64,000 nucleotides of DNA, from assembly GCA_034440575.1 (NCBI GenBank), contig JAOTOL010001550.1:213501-277500 (forward strand), written 5' to 3'. This document shows positions 25,435 to 35,654 of this stretch, in pieces (position 1 is the first letter of the stretch; every line of letters starts with the position of its first letter). The notes below the pieces were generated by a model, which worked only from the letters and a program-made list of their open reading frames with translations, did no database searches and was not told the DNA's origin. Made by a program: the position numbers and the translations under genes. Source of the DNA: Imbricaverruca yamaguchii (taxonomy: Eukaryota; Arthropoda; Thecostraca; Neoverrucidae).

Positions 25435-28233
25435 TATCCACATGCATATATGTGTCTGTTGCGTGTGGGGGTAAATTATCTTCAATAAGACAAACGTTCA
25501 ATTGCCACCAGCTTACTGTACTTCAAGGCCACTGTTACAACGTAGTATTTAGCCATAATTCGGACATGGCCCACACAATGCAATGGAATTGGAAATGGCT
25601 GGAAAAACGAGTTTAAGGTAACTGAACTCCCCTTGCAAGCTGGTATTAAAGAAGAAATATTTTGATTCGCTTTTTCCAGAATGTTTAAAGGCGCACGCTT
25701 GAACCGATGTGACATTAGTATGACCTTGAAAGCTGAATATAGCTTCTGGTACGATTATTTATATCCATTACTCCTGATTATCTAGACGTTTTTGTTTTTG
25801 TCATTGAGTTCAGCCTGGAACTGTCTATGTCAATACCACAGATAATGAACTCAAGCCAAAAAAGATAACTCTCCCAGAATTATGCGGCTTAACAGCGCAC
25901 AGAGCGACAAGCAAGCTGCAGCTTAGTTACTTGAATTTGGAATGATGTGCCGAGTGCCTCCTGAACAACATCTCGATGGATATATTCATGCATCTCTTTG
26001 TAGATATGCTACCTATAAATATGATGTTCTATTGTACGTTGACAATAATTGGATCAGTAGTGAGTCCGAACACAAAGTACGTCATATCACACCTTTCACA
26101 GCCAGACCTTACTTGATAAGCAACGTCCGACTGGAGTTGAAGTTGAAAATGTGTGCTACACAGTTGCCAGCGTGTGCCGATATTGAGGCTTGGCAATGTT
26201 CACACACAGCTTATATATATATTTTGTCATTTTGTCAGCACTTAATTGAATATTTCTTTCTTCCAAAGTAAATTTCGAGCTGTCCAGAACTGCCCGACTT
26301 ATATACAGTTCGATTGTCAGGAAGCTGAATGCTTGAAAAAACAACCGTTGCAGCATATTTTCATTCTAAGCAGAAAATACAGCGGGAGATTAACCCTCGC
26401 CAGTGCAAGAAGCTGATATAACCCCGTGAAGGTTCTCTTCGCGACCACTGACAGATGACGTGCTGGCACGCTCAGCTCGGCGTAGCCGATATGACATGTG
26501 TCGCCGACCGTACGGCGAGCAAAGTGCGAGAAAGTGGTGTCAGGTTATTGAATAATGTGTGATAAGAGGGAACATGTCAGGTAGTTGTCAACCCAAATTG
26601 AGAATTACCGATAAATATCCCCGTTTGTTGACAATAGTTGGCATTGTTGGACGTGGCATGGTGGTGGACAAATCAGCTAACGTACTGATATCAGTCACTG
26701 ACCGCTTTCGAGGTGATTCCTGGCCACTAATCTAACCTAACCACGGATTACCTTTTTCAGTTTCTGAGCCACTGTGAGGCTATATCTACGCTCTAACCTA
26801 ACTCATTTTGGCGTGCATGCATCCCACGGGCACAATAAATTGCAGTTTCGGGCACAATTTAGGAACTTTCAGAAACGAGGTGACCGTTTCGATCTCGTCT
26901 GGTTCCTGCCCTATGTGCCTACCAGTTAGTTGTACCGGACACCGTGGAACACAGTGTTGAACGTGTTAAAGGTGCATCCTGCAGGAACCATTGGTGCTGC
27001 ACTGAAAATGCTTAAGCGTGGAAATTCGGGATTTCTGCAACAAACTGATCTATGAGCTGACCTGGCAGGTCGACCAGAAGACCGACGTAAAAAGCAGGTA
27101 TAAACCACGAGATGCCGTCACGCAAAACACGCTGGTTATTTGCTCCATGTCCATGTCGCAACACCCTCCTTTTGGAAACAATGTATGGTAAAGCACAATA
27201 ATCAGTGACGCAGCCAAGATGTTCCCAAGAGGGAGCTCGACCTCTCAAGAAATGTGAAGAAACAGAAAAGGCATTCCGCGTGTGAGGCACGCCGAAAATT
27301 TGCCATTTTGCATAGTACAAATCTAAACTTCTCGATTGATCTAGTGTATTTTGGTTGCTAAGGGAGAGGGGAAGCAAGCTAGCCTTGGCTGCACCTCTGA
27401 TACTTACGATAGCATAAATTTGCTACTTGGATTTCCGTACTTCCAGGCTGTTGCTGATCGCGGAAGCTGTTGCTTAAAGCAATCCTAATTAGTATATGCG
27501 GGACCCTAGTGCGATTACCCTGGTATCACCTTCGGGAACTCAAACTTAGCTAGCTGACCCAAAAACGTCTCCATTCACTTCACTTCAAAATCACAAATTA
27601 ATCAATTATATCACTTCACGACGTATGATAATCTAAATGAATGAATCTAACACGGAGAAGAAGAGTTTTATGAGGCTTGATGTCGAAGGTACAATGATGG
27701 TCAATGTTACAATTTATAAGCAACTGGGGCTCTTCGCGTTGTCGGAACTGGACGATACGACCATCGAAGCATATTCAAAATTATATACTCATGCATAATA
27801 TATTTAAGAAGAAAATAGGTGGAACATAAGAAATGGACGGAAGCGAGCTAAAGGATTCAAATGGTACCGAAAGAGAAGTTCCATTTACACCGGGATACGT
27901 ACATACCATGAGAGCAAAACCCGGGTGAAGTGCGAGGTTGGGTGTCTGCCAGGTACATACCAATTATGGTTTGTGTTAGCTGATTGCTGCCCCCCCCTCT
28001 CACAAAAACAATTAGCTAGTTGCTAGACACACATGATGCAGTGATAAGCGAACTAATGGATACAATGAAACGCGGGGATTCTCTGTGAAAGGTGGGCTGG
28101 TGAAAAGCATAGGATTGTATCGGGTCAGCTATCTGGTGTCAACCCCCCGCACGCCCATTAGGTGGAGCCCGGAAAAGAGGATTTACTGCAGCCCATTTTC
28201 TCCCGTCCCATGCTTTGTCTTTCTCCCGCCCAG
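25434..28233. other. AT-rich, no gene seen
   Basis: Unique sequence. Frames of 109 codons (25942-26271, plus) and 121 codons (27012-27377, minus) have no recognisable domain. A short poly-C run lies near 27990. Confidence 0.4.
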
Positions 28234-28392
28234 GGGGTTGTGCTGGAGGCTGAAATATACAATGCTACAACGGGATTCAAGAGAAGCAACAAGTCCCAGG
28301 TCACTTTTCCCTTTGAGGCTTCGAGAACGCTTTATTTCGTCGAAAATGTCTTTTTTTTAAAGAAGGCCCATTTTGAGGCTCCCGTTCCCTAA
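28234..28392 (+). CDS. Exon-like block, unrecognised; possible 3'-terminal exon
   Basis: A strong 3' splice-site context (a pyrimidine-rich run ending CTCCCGCCCAG) immediately precedes 53 codons that stay open to TAA at 28390-28392. The peptide begins GVVLEAEIYNATTGF and has two N-glycosylation sequons (NAT, NKS), with alternating hydrophobic residues that would suit a secreted or extracellular beta-strand domain. An alternative donor (CAG|GTCACT) lies inside. No partner exon was identified and I know no family match. It may be chance. Confidence 0.18.
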   Translation, partial: GVVLEAEIYNATTGFKRSNKSQVTFPFEASRTLYFVENVFFLKKAHFEAPVP

Positions 28393-29480
28393 ATAGTCGA
28401 GGACAGGAAGCAAATAAACTTCGAATGACACGGGAGCTCTTATGAGGTGAAATATTAGACAAACTATGAAAATGTGATACTGTCCCATTGCATATGTTAA
28501 AAATGCACAGGGAATAACACCTAGTAATGATATATAATGGTTAATAATGGTTAATAATGGATAACAAGGCCAATATGAGTCAGCAAAATGGTTCAAATGA
28601 CCAGATGCACTGCTGAAACATCCTCATGGACGGCTCGCCAAATAGCTATGTCCTGTGAATAATCAATCCATATCATAAGACACTGTCATATTTTCAGAGT
28701 CGGACCAATCTTCTAATGTATAAGCGTGAGTGAAGAAAACAAATTGGTCGGGGAGCGCTTTACTCGTGTCTGTGAGTTATTCCACGTTTTGTCGTTTTGT
28801 CATCAAAAGAAGCAAGTCGGGAATATATGTCTCCGATGGGGATGCTCTGCAAAATAGTTAGCATAACCGGGCGCATTGCCGGAACCTCCTGGATTGAAAG
28901 ATAGCACGGCAGTTATGCGACGCTGATATCGATACGATGTTTCCAGGCTCGCGTTCCCAACACATAGGAAGCGAATGCACCCAGAACAAATATAACATAT
29001 TACAAACAAACTGGCTCAGTGTATGTGTTGTCACGTGCAAACGCGCACAACCCATTTTCACAGTCTATTACTTAAGTCGATGGGCAGATGTATTGCAAAC
29101 ATCACGTTTACCAACACGACCACTGTGACACTACTTAGGGTGCTACCAGCTGCTCGCAACCTCAATGTCGGCTTAATCGCGTACCACGGACGCTGGCGGG
29201 ACGGGAGGTGACCAAAGTCGGTTCTGGTCCCACCAATTTCACAAGCTTTCTTTCACGCATGCACTTCCCGAATGCTCTTTCAATACGCACTGTTCAGACG
29301 ACTGAAGTCTCCTCTTTCATCAGCGTAACTTTGCGGACGACATTCCAAATTCACCCAAGCAAGTCTAGGGTGAAACGATATCATTATTAACTTCACCACT
29401 TTGCTTTGAAGTGACAGCGAAATTTCGTCTGAAAACCATTAACAGACACACGCGAAAACAGCTTTTCGATTTCGGTGACT
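28393..29480. other. No gene seen
   Basis: AT-rich sequence with a small tandem of GGTTAATAAT (about 28538-28560). Frames up to 79 codons carry no recognisable content. Confidence 0.4.
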
Positions 29481-29848
29481 GAATGCGGCGAACGCGGCTC
29501 AGGCGGCTGCTAATGATCTCGTGCTGCGGTGTCAGCGACCCTCTGAACAGGGGGGGGGAGGCTCACCTCTGCGATCAGAGCCATGACGTCAGCGGCGGGT
29601 GTGGCCGGGCGCGAGGACGACAGGCAGACGGCGGGCGGCGGGCGGCGGACGACGCCCAACAACAACAGCTAGTGCGCCGGCCGTACAACAAGTGAGAGCG
29701 CCCCCGGCCGGCCGGCCAGCATCCGCGCCGACGCTGCGTCTCCGCCGCCCGGTCACGTGACCCGTCGTCATGGCAACATCCCGGGATTCATCAATCTAAG
29801 GCGACTAATCTGACGTCGGGAGGGGACCGGCGGCGAATCTGCGCCCTG

Positions 29849-29879
<31 letters not shown>

Positions 29880-30340
29880 CCGCGCCGTCGTGACGCGTGC
29901 TGCCGCGATGAGGTGGTGGCCGGTCGCGTGGCCGGCCAGGTGGCCGAGCGCGCCGGCGGGGCGTCGTCGCCAGCTGGACGCGTCCGCATATCGAGCGACT
30001 CAACAAGTCGGGCCGGCTCGGGCGCAACATGGCCGCCGCCGGGTGACGTCACGCGCCCGGTGACGTCACCCGGCCGGACGGGCGCCCGAGGAGGCTGGCG
30101 CTTTACGCCGACACGGGACCAGGCCACGCAACAAGTACGGCTGTGTGAACAACGGCACCACTCACCGACATCGACCGGCAGTCCGGCGCGAGCTCGTACG
30201 TCGTTGTCGACGCGCCGGGGGCAGCGCCGCACGGATGCGTCGGCAGGAACAAAGGCGGTCACCGAGTTCGTCTGCACGAGCGGCCTCAATGCCAGCCAAC
30301 GTCGCCGACAAGGTCTGGGTGCCGACGGGTGGTCGCCAGT
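29481..30340. promoter_or_regulatory. CpG island with CRE, E-box and RFX-like motifs
   Basis: Very GC-rich and CpG-dense, with a (GGC)n run at about 29848-29880. The perfect CRE palindrome TGACGTCA occurs three times (29584-29591, 30044-30051, 30061-30068). GTCACGTGAC (29752-29761) contains the CACGTG E-box. GTCATGGCAAC (29767-29777) matches an RFX X-box half site. From family knowledge these bind CREB/ATF, USF/Myc-type bHLH and RFX factors. This clustering is typical of a CpG-island promoter. Direction and target gene are unknown. Open frames of 192 (plus) and 195 codons (minus) reflect GC content. Confidence 0.55.
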
Positions 30341-30773
30341 TGGCGGTGGCAACATGACACCCGTCTACCTGGATGCCGAGATCTGTTCTTTGCGATGGTG
30401 GATGTCGAGTAAATTGCTTGAGCGCCCAGCAGTGCTGAGACTGGTGGATTCCAAACTGCGTGGAGGCGCTGGCCAGATGATCCTATGCTAAACTCTGGCA
30501 TCGTTGGAGGGGTTCGTGTTACTTTCGATGGGCTCAAGCTACACCATAGATAAGGCACTTCGCTAGAAGCACCATATCGAAATGCTACTAAAACCTGTAA
30601 TCTGATGGAATTGGATATGGCGGATGGCGACGAGAGAGGGAGAAGCCTGAGTGCAAAACTACTGCAGTGTATATACGACTGAAGTTTATCTGAGTTGCCG
30701 GATCTGGCCAGACCGTCACGCTTTCAGAACCTTAACACAGCTTTTTGTTTACTGCAGCACTTCAAATAACCAT
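30341..30773. other. No feature seen
   Basis: Transition from the CpG island to AT-rich sequence. The end of the plus-strand frame 29913-30491 runs into it. No splice signal stands out. Confidence 0.35.
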
Positions 30774-30860
30774 TGCGTCATTGAGAATTAGACCTACTTC
30801 TTGAGAATTAGATCTACTTCTTGAGAATTAGATCTACTTCTCGACAATTAGATCTACTTC
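30774..30860. repeat. 20-bp tandem repeat, 4 copies
   Basis: Four copies of TTGAGAATTAGATCTACTTC, with a few changes in the first and last, lie just upstream of the palindromic element. A related word (AATTGTACCTACTCC) occurs at its left edge. Confidence 0.88.
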
Positions 30861-30916
30861 AGTGCGACTGCAAGGAACATGGTGTTATACCACAGTTACA
30901 TCTAATTGTACCTACT

Positions 30917-31085
30917 CCTTGAAATTGTAAAGATACTTAACAAAAATACTATATTTGGGAAAAATTTGGCTGTCGTGCACGGGACCTCATCAGAATCGCA
31001 TTCTGATTCTGATGAAGTGCCCTGCCCGACAGCTTAGCTTTTCCAAAATATAGTATTTTTGGAAACATTTTAACAATTTTGGGAG
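30917..31085. mobile_element. MITE-like imperfect palindrome
   Basis: The inner arms (about 30942-30996 and 31006-31060) are roughly 80% complementary over about 55 bp. Both carry AAAAATACTATATTT-type outer and CTCATCAGAAT-type inner sequence, and the loop is under 20 nt. Weaker complementarity continues outward to about 30917 and 31085. There is no coding capacity. A long near-palindrome with diverged arms fits an old MITE or foldback element. No target-site duplication was found. Confidence 0.6.
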
Positions 31086-31225
31086 CTTTTAGAACAATAT
31101 TGTAATTGAAGTACTCATCCTATTTTGTATAAGGTATTGTTGTGGACATTAGCAGGCGCCGCCCGGGATCCACTCGCTAGCCGTCGGTCGCGCCGCTATG
31201 TTATTCCGAGTGAAGTGCGAACACC

Positions 31226-31522
31226 GAGGTCGGACGTCTGCGTGACCCACGTCAGTCCGAGGTCGGACATCTGCATGACCCACGTCAGTCCGAGGTCGGA
31301 CATCTGCATGACCCACGTCAGTCCGAGGTCGGACGTCTACGTGACCCACGGCAGTCCGAGGTCGGACATCTGCATGACCCACGTCAGTCCGAGGTCGGAC
31401 GTCTCCGTGACCCACGTCAGTCCGAGGTCAGACGTCTGCGTGACCCACGTCAGTCCGAGGTCGGACGTCTGCGTGACTCACGTCAGTCCGAGGTCGGACG
31501 TCTGCGTGACTCACGTCAGTCC
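31226..31522. repeat. 33-bp minisatellite, 9 copies, in-frame
   Basis: Nine units of 33 bp have the core GAGGTCGGACGTCTGCGTGA plus CCCACGTCAGTCC. As 33 is a multiple of 3, one plus-strand frame (31125-31595) reads an 11-residue repeat, RSDVCVTHVSP or variants. Minus-strand and other frames are also open. Changes between copies fall at third and other codon positions alike. I regard it as non-coding, although an in-frame repeat protein cannot be excluded. Confidence 0.94.
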
Positions 31523-32007
31523 GGTGGAGGGCGACGCGCTGGACGGCTGTGTGCGGCATGAAATTGGTGGGGAGATGAGACAAATTGGCTTATGACATAT
31601 TAGCGCCTAGCCTGTGGGAATTCGTCGTGTCTGCATAGTGCATCTGAGTATGCAGCACGTGTGCATAGTGGACAGAGGAGTCTGATTTCGGTAAAAGTGC
31701 AGCCGATTCTAGTTGACGCAGATTAGTTTTCAATATGCACATGGCAACATTTGAGACACTATGTCTACAATCGGGTTCCTCCGGCGAATATGGAACTAGC
31801 GTTCCAAATTGGAATGCATTGTGTCTAGTTGTTCAGATGGGTTTACATACTTCTGAAATGTCTGCACATCCGATCAAACTGGGTGCAATAAGTTGTGTTT
31901 TCACAGGCTACCAAGAGGCCACCCAGTTGCGCTCTCCAAGCTCCCTGCCCCCAGTCTAAAAATATAAAGTCCTCCACTCGTGCATTGCCGCTAGTGTGTC
32001 GGGCAGT
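31523..32007. other. No feature seen
   Basis: Unique sequence between two small arrays. Frames up to about 75 codons carry no recognised motif. Confidence 0.35.
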
Positions 32008-32112
32008 GCCGCTAATAGCGTCACCGCTAATAATGGCGCCACTAATAGCGTCACCGCTAATAGCGTCACCGCTAATAGTGGCGCCACTAATAGTTAAGCC
32101 GCCAATAGTGGC
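32008..32112. repeat. 15-bp tandem repeat, 7 copies
   Basis: Seven units of GCCGCTAATAGCGTC and its variants (GCCACTAATAGTGGC). Several units are near-palindromic (GCC...GGC). Codon-length periodicity gives an 86-codon plus frame that is an artefact. Confidence 0.92.
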
Positions 32113-33270
32113 ATGGCTAGTGGCACATCTTACTGGTGATGCTGCTCTACGATAAGGAACCATTAGAAGCCTATGTAAAGCAATATCACCTTCTCTACCA
32201 GGCCATCAGGCGTCAAACCGTCAGGCATCAAGCCGTCAGGCGTTAGCATAGTCATGACTAGGTTTGGAAAATGTACGGATGGCAAGTGCGGTCAGAAGGT
32301 TAGGCTTTTTGGCTGGTCTTGGAATATATGCCGGTCTTTCAATCGATTGTTCAGCTTATTTTATTCAATAAAAAAAAAAATATTTGATTGACCTGATGAT
32401 GGTAATCACCATGCATGTTGTGAGGCACATGTCAGCATTCCAGCCAGCAAGCTTGTCATACGCATTGAACAACCTGGTGATAAACCCTTAAGTGCTGGAA
32501 AGTTTTCTTGGTACCTTTAATGACAATGAAAGGAAAAACAAGCATTCTCTACAGAAGGAATTACTTTTCTCTTAGCAGGCTTACACCAAACTTCCAAAAC
32601 TATGCATCTTTTAAAATGCACAGCTTCATACTTACCTGCCTAATCCAAAGACAACAAAATTACCTCCATGGACGAGGTTTGATTCATCCATCTTCGACAA
32701 ATCTGTGACATGTTGCGCACTCCAGCCAAGATGTTCATAATTGTACTACTAGATGCACAATGAAAATATCAATAACATTCAATCTTTAAACTTCACAGTA
32801 CATTCTCCTTAATACCATCCATATTTCATGGTCAGACTTTCGGCCGGATAACCGGTTGCTGTGCAGTTTTCGTCTTCATACTATACTCTTTGACATTAAG
32901 AAAATCTTGTGTTAGCTGAAAAGGAACGCACACACAAAAAAATCAAGTAATGAGTTATTACTGAATGCATTCACAGTAAAATCAAGTTTAGAACAGCATC
33001 ATGCATCGGATAGATCACTGAGAATCAAAGTCAAAACAGCATAATTACCTCCATTAGTAATTACTATTACTATTGAAGGTTTGTTTTAAAATGTTGATCT
33101 TGAAAAGTAAATGCAATCTTTGAATGTTTCTTTCTTTTGACGTTTTAGTCAACTTAATTTAAAACGAGGCATATCAATACAATAAAGCAATGGACTAAGC
33201 GAGACAAAATGGCAAAGTCCAAGCGTCTTTGTCTAATTGAATTCATTCATTCTAATTTCGTTTCATGGTG
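32113..33270. other. No gene seen; small CGTCAGGC repeat
   Basis: AT-rich. A 16-bp motif around CGTCAGGC repeats three times at about 32204-32243. The stretch from about 32710 to 33270 is almost free of open frames. Confidence 0.4.
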
Positions 33271-33452
33271 ATCAGAGTTAAGCAAGAAATACCACCGTAG
33301 CATACAGCACCGTGATGAGGAAGCAAAGCCCACATACATGACGGCATTTCTTAGCCAGATGCTTGTCTGTTAGAAACGGCACATCTATTCGCTGAGGCAT
33401 TTTCCTGCCAAACTTTTGCCGCATGAATATTAGAGAGCATCGTCAGTCAAAA
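33271..33452 (-). repeat. Dispersed repeat, copy A
   Basis: About 180 bp that recurs with roughly 85% identity at 43666-43848 in the same orientation, with unrelated flanks at both ends. The minus strand holds an intact 40-codon frame (33278-33400), and the same stop position is kept in copy B. No poly-A tail, terminal inverted repeat or target-site duplication is evident. It could be a short transposon fragment, an exon-derived retrocopy or an unclassified interspersed family. Confidence 0.85.
33278..33400 (-). CDS. 40-codon frame with C-terminal hydrophobic segment
   Basis: The frame begins ATG in a GGAAAATGCC context, starting MPQRIDVPFLTDKHLAKKCR. It then gives about 18 hydrophobic residues (CGLCFLITVLYATVVFLA) up to the TAA, a layout like a tail-anchored or single-pass micropeptide. 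In copy B the start is ATT and a one-base insertion breaks the frame near codon 9, but the hydrophobic block is mostly preserved. Of about 14 differences between copies only three are silent, which is near neutral expectation. It is therefore more likely a relic of a protein-coding source than a working gene. Confidence 0.25.
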   Translation of the reverse strand: MPQRIDVPFLTDKHLAKKCRHVCGLCFLITVLYATVVFLA

Positions 33453-34188
33453 CTATTCATGTTGAGGTCGATCATTCTTTCACAGACCACGTCTTGCTTG
33501 CAAGACACTATAATGCTCCGACATATTGAGCCGGTTTTCCCTACCACACTTCCTTTCAGGATGTTTTTAATGGGCCATTAACTCCTAAATTAACCCCCAA
33601 AGCTTCAATATTCATTTGCGATGCTGTTCAGTACGTGACGTCATGAGATAAAGGGAAAAAGAAGGTACTTCCACAAAGCTGAAGGCAGCCTGTCAGTTTG
33701 ATGCACTTAAAAGATGCAATAACTTAAATCATAGCTAAAGTATTTCATTTGATCTACAAGCGGCTGCGTCCCATAGTAAAATATGTAAAGTGCCTTCCCT
33801 TAGTCAAATGTAATCCATGGTAAAAATGCTTTTAAAAATTCAAAATACGCGATTTGCAGAATACACAGATAATAGAAAACGAGACAATTTATCACACCTG
33901 TAGCTAAAACCGACATGGAATAAGTAGTCCCCTTTTAGTTATCGGTGCATTGCTTTTAGAATAGAATACTATGAAGTTCGAAGGCTGAAGATAATTACAG
34001 CTTGGATATGAGAATCTAGCAGTGGTATGGTAGCTTATTGCATACATCATGAAACATTTTATGGATGATGGTATACTGAATTATTAAAAGCTTGACATCT
34101 ATGTACGTCATCTTAATTGTGCTGCTTCTTTGACTGATGAGTGTCATTGAGGGGAAACAATCTGTATGTTTCAATAATTATTTTGCAA
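33453..34188. other. AT-rich, no feature seen
   Basis: Almost no open frames above 60 codons. No repeat or motif was recognised. Confidence 0.4.
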
Positions 34189-34397
34189 CCATACCGCTGT
34201 TTGTTTGTTTGTTTATTGGTGGGTTCACGACACACTTTATGCACATTCACGGCTAATGGCGCCGCCCACATTGTTTCGCCGGTGGGCCGCGGGATTGGGA
34301 AATGTCCTGAGTGGCGCCAGAGTCGAACCCGGGACCTTTGGTACCCATAGCCCAACATCTTAACCACTCGGCCATACCCGCCCCCCATACCGCTGTT
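34189..34397 (-). mobile_element. tRNA-derived SINE, copy 1, with 13-bp target-site duplication
   Basis: Reading the minus strand from about 34384, the head carries a pol III A box (TGGCCGAGTGGTTAAG) and B box (GGGTTCGACTC) of a class II (Ser/Leu-like) tRNA. A body of about 100 bp and an (AAAC)n tail ending at 34202 follow. The 13-mer CCATACCGCTGTT flanks both ends exactly (34189-34201, 34385-34397), so the insertion is complete. Copy 2 at 57.6 kb is over 90% identical. SINEs of this type are mobilised by a partner LINE in trans. Confidence 0.93.
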
Positions 34398-35342
34398 GTC
34401 AGTAATAATTTCCAATCGAAAAGGGAGGATAGCCAAGAGATTTACTTTCAATCCACGTTCTGGAAGTGAATGAGGCTTTTAAAATTGACATGAACTGCCC
34501 GTATGACCTTCATTAAACCACAAAAATAAACGATGTAACTTTGTGTGCAAACAATAAATGTGTTCAAAGATGGCCTTTTGACCGGGCTTCAATTTGTTTG
34601 ACAGGGCCTCAACCGGGATTGATCTCATCAGACCGGTGGGTCCTGACCTTCGGTCGGAAAATTTGTGGTATTTGCCACCTCTGGTCGTGACAGATGTAGT
34701 TGGGATACTAATAGTTTTACTGTGAAGCATTTGTGACCAGGTGTGCCTCACGCGGATTCCAAGGAGAAATCGCGAACAAGGCAAATCTGCGGCTATTGTG
34801 TGATGAAGTGTACGTGGTAGTATATTTTTTCTTTGTGCGCAGAAATGAATGGACACGTTGATTTTGATGATAACTTTTGGGATAAAATTTCGCCGAACTC
34901 CAGGTACCTGACAGAAAATTCCAGGTTATCCTCACCAAACAGCTCCACGCCGAAAAGGCTTTTACTTTGCCGCTGCCGTGACTTCATCAATGTCGAGCTT
35001 AAACTTCCTGGAGATATAATACATACTCGATGTTTGAAATCATCCTACATCAACCAAGTTCACACCAACTGGAAGTTCCTTGAAATATCAGGCCCTGACA
35101 GTCTAACTTCTAGAAAATTAGATCGACTTTCCTGAGTACCCAATCTCGGGGCCAATTTCAATCACTAGCACCCATAATTTCCGAATTCTGTGGTAACCAT
35201 TCGATCTCTCCCTGCCCCCACTCCAGTAATATCAGAATGGGAAACAACCGCATTGGGAGGTTTACGACGGTTCTTGATGGTAATGTGCATCCATTTATTT
35301 AATGGGAAAATGGACAAAAAAAACATCGCGAAATTAAACTAT
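34398..35342. other. No recognised gene
   Basis: Frames of 125 codons (34479-34856, minus) and 100 codons (34833-35135, plus) overlap and show no known domain. Confidence 0.35.
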
Positions 35343-35510
35343 TGTAGCAAGACGTATGTAGACATAGTAGCAAGAGATAACTTAGCAAGTTGTATGTAGA
35401 CGAAAAAGCAGCGCATAATGTAGCAGTACGCATGTAGACGTGGCAGCAAGACGTAATGCAACAAAACGTATGTAGCCGAGGTAGCAATACGTAAGGTAGC
35501 AAGACGTATA
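35343..35510. repeat. Degenerate 20-45 bp repeat (GTAGCAAGACGTATGTAGAC)
   Basis: About seven diverged copies of a GTAGCAAGACGTA block, most followed by TGTAGAC, at irregular 17-43 bp spacing. It is an old, decaying array. Confidence 0.8.
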
Positions 35511-35534
35511 CAAATACACGTATGATCTCCTACC

Positions 35535-35654
35535 GAGTATGGCGGCGCAGTCTACGCCTCAGAAGAATATGACGGCACAGTCTATCCCCCAGTCGAGTAA
35601 GACGGTGCAGCCTACCAATGTTTGGAAGTCGTGCGGTGCAGTCTATCTGCTAGC
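35535..35654. repeat. 30-bp minisatellite, 4 diverged copies
   Basis: Four units of 30 bp have the core GAGTATGACGGCGCAGTCTA followed by a variable C-rich end. They directly follow the previous array. Confidence 0.85.

Noticed and set aside
26725..26800. TTAGG-type telomeric repeats
   Set aside because: Only isolated AACCTAAC words occur (also GTTAGGTTAA near 10834). There is no tandem array.
29768..30491. Opposed 192- and 195-codon frames in the CpG island
   Set aside because: Both strands are open because stops are rare at this GC content. There is no known domain or start context.
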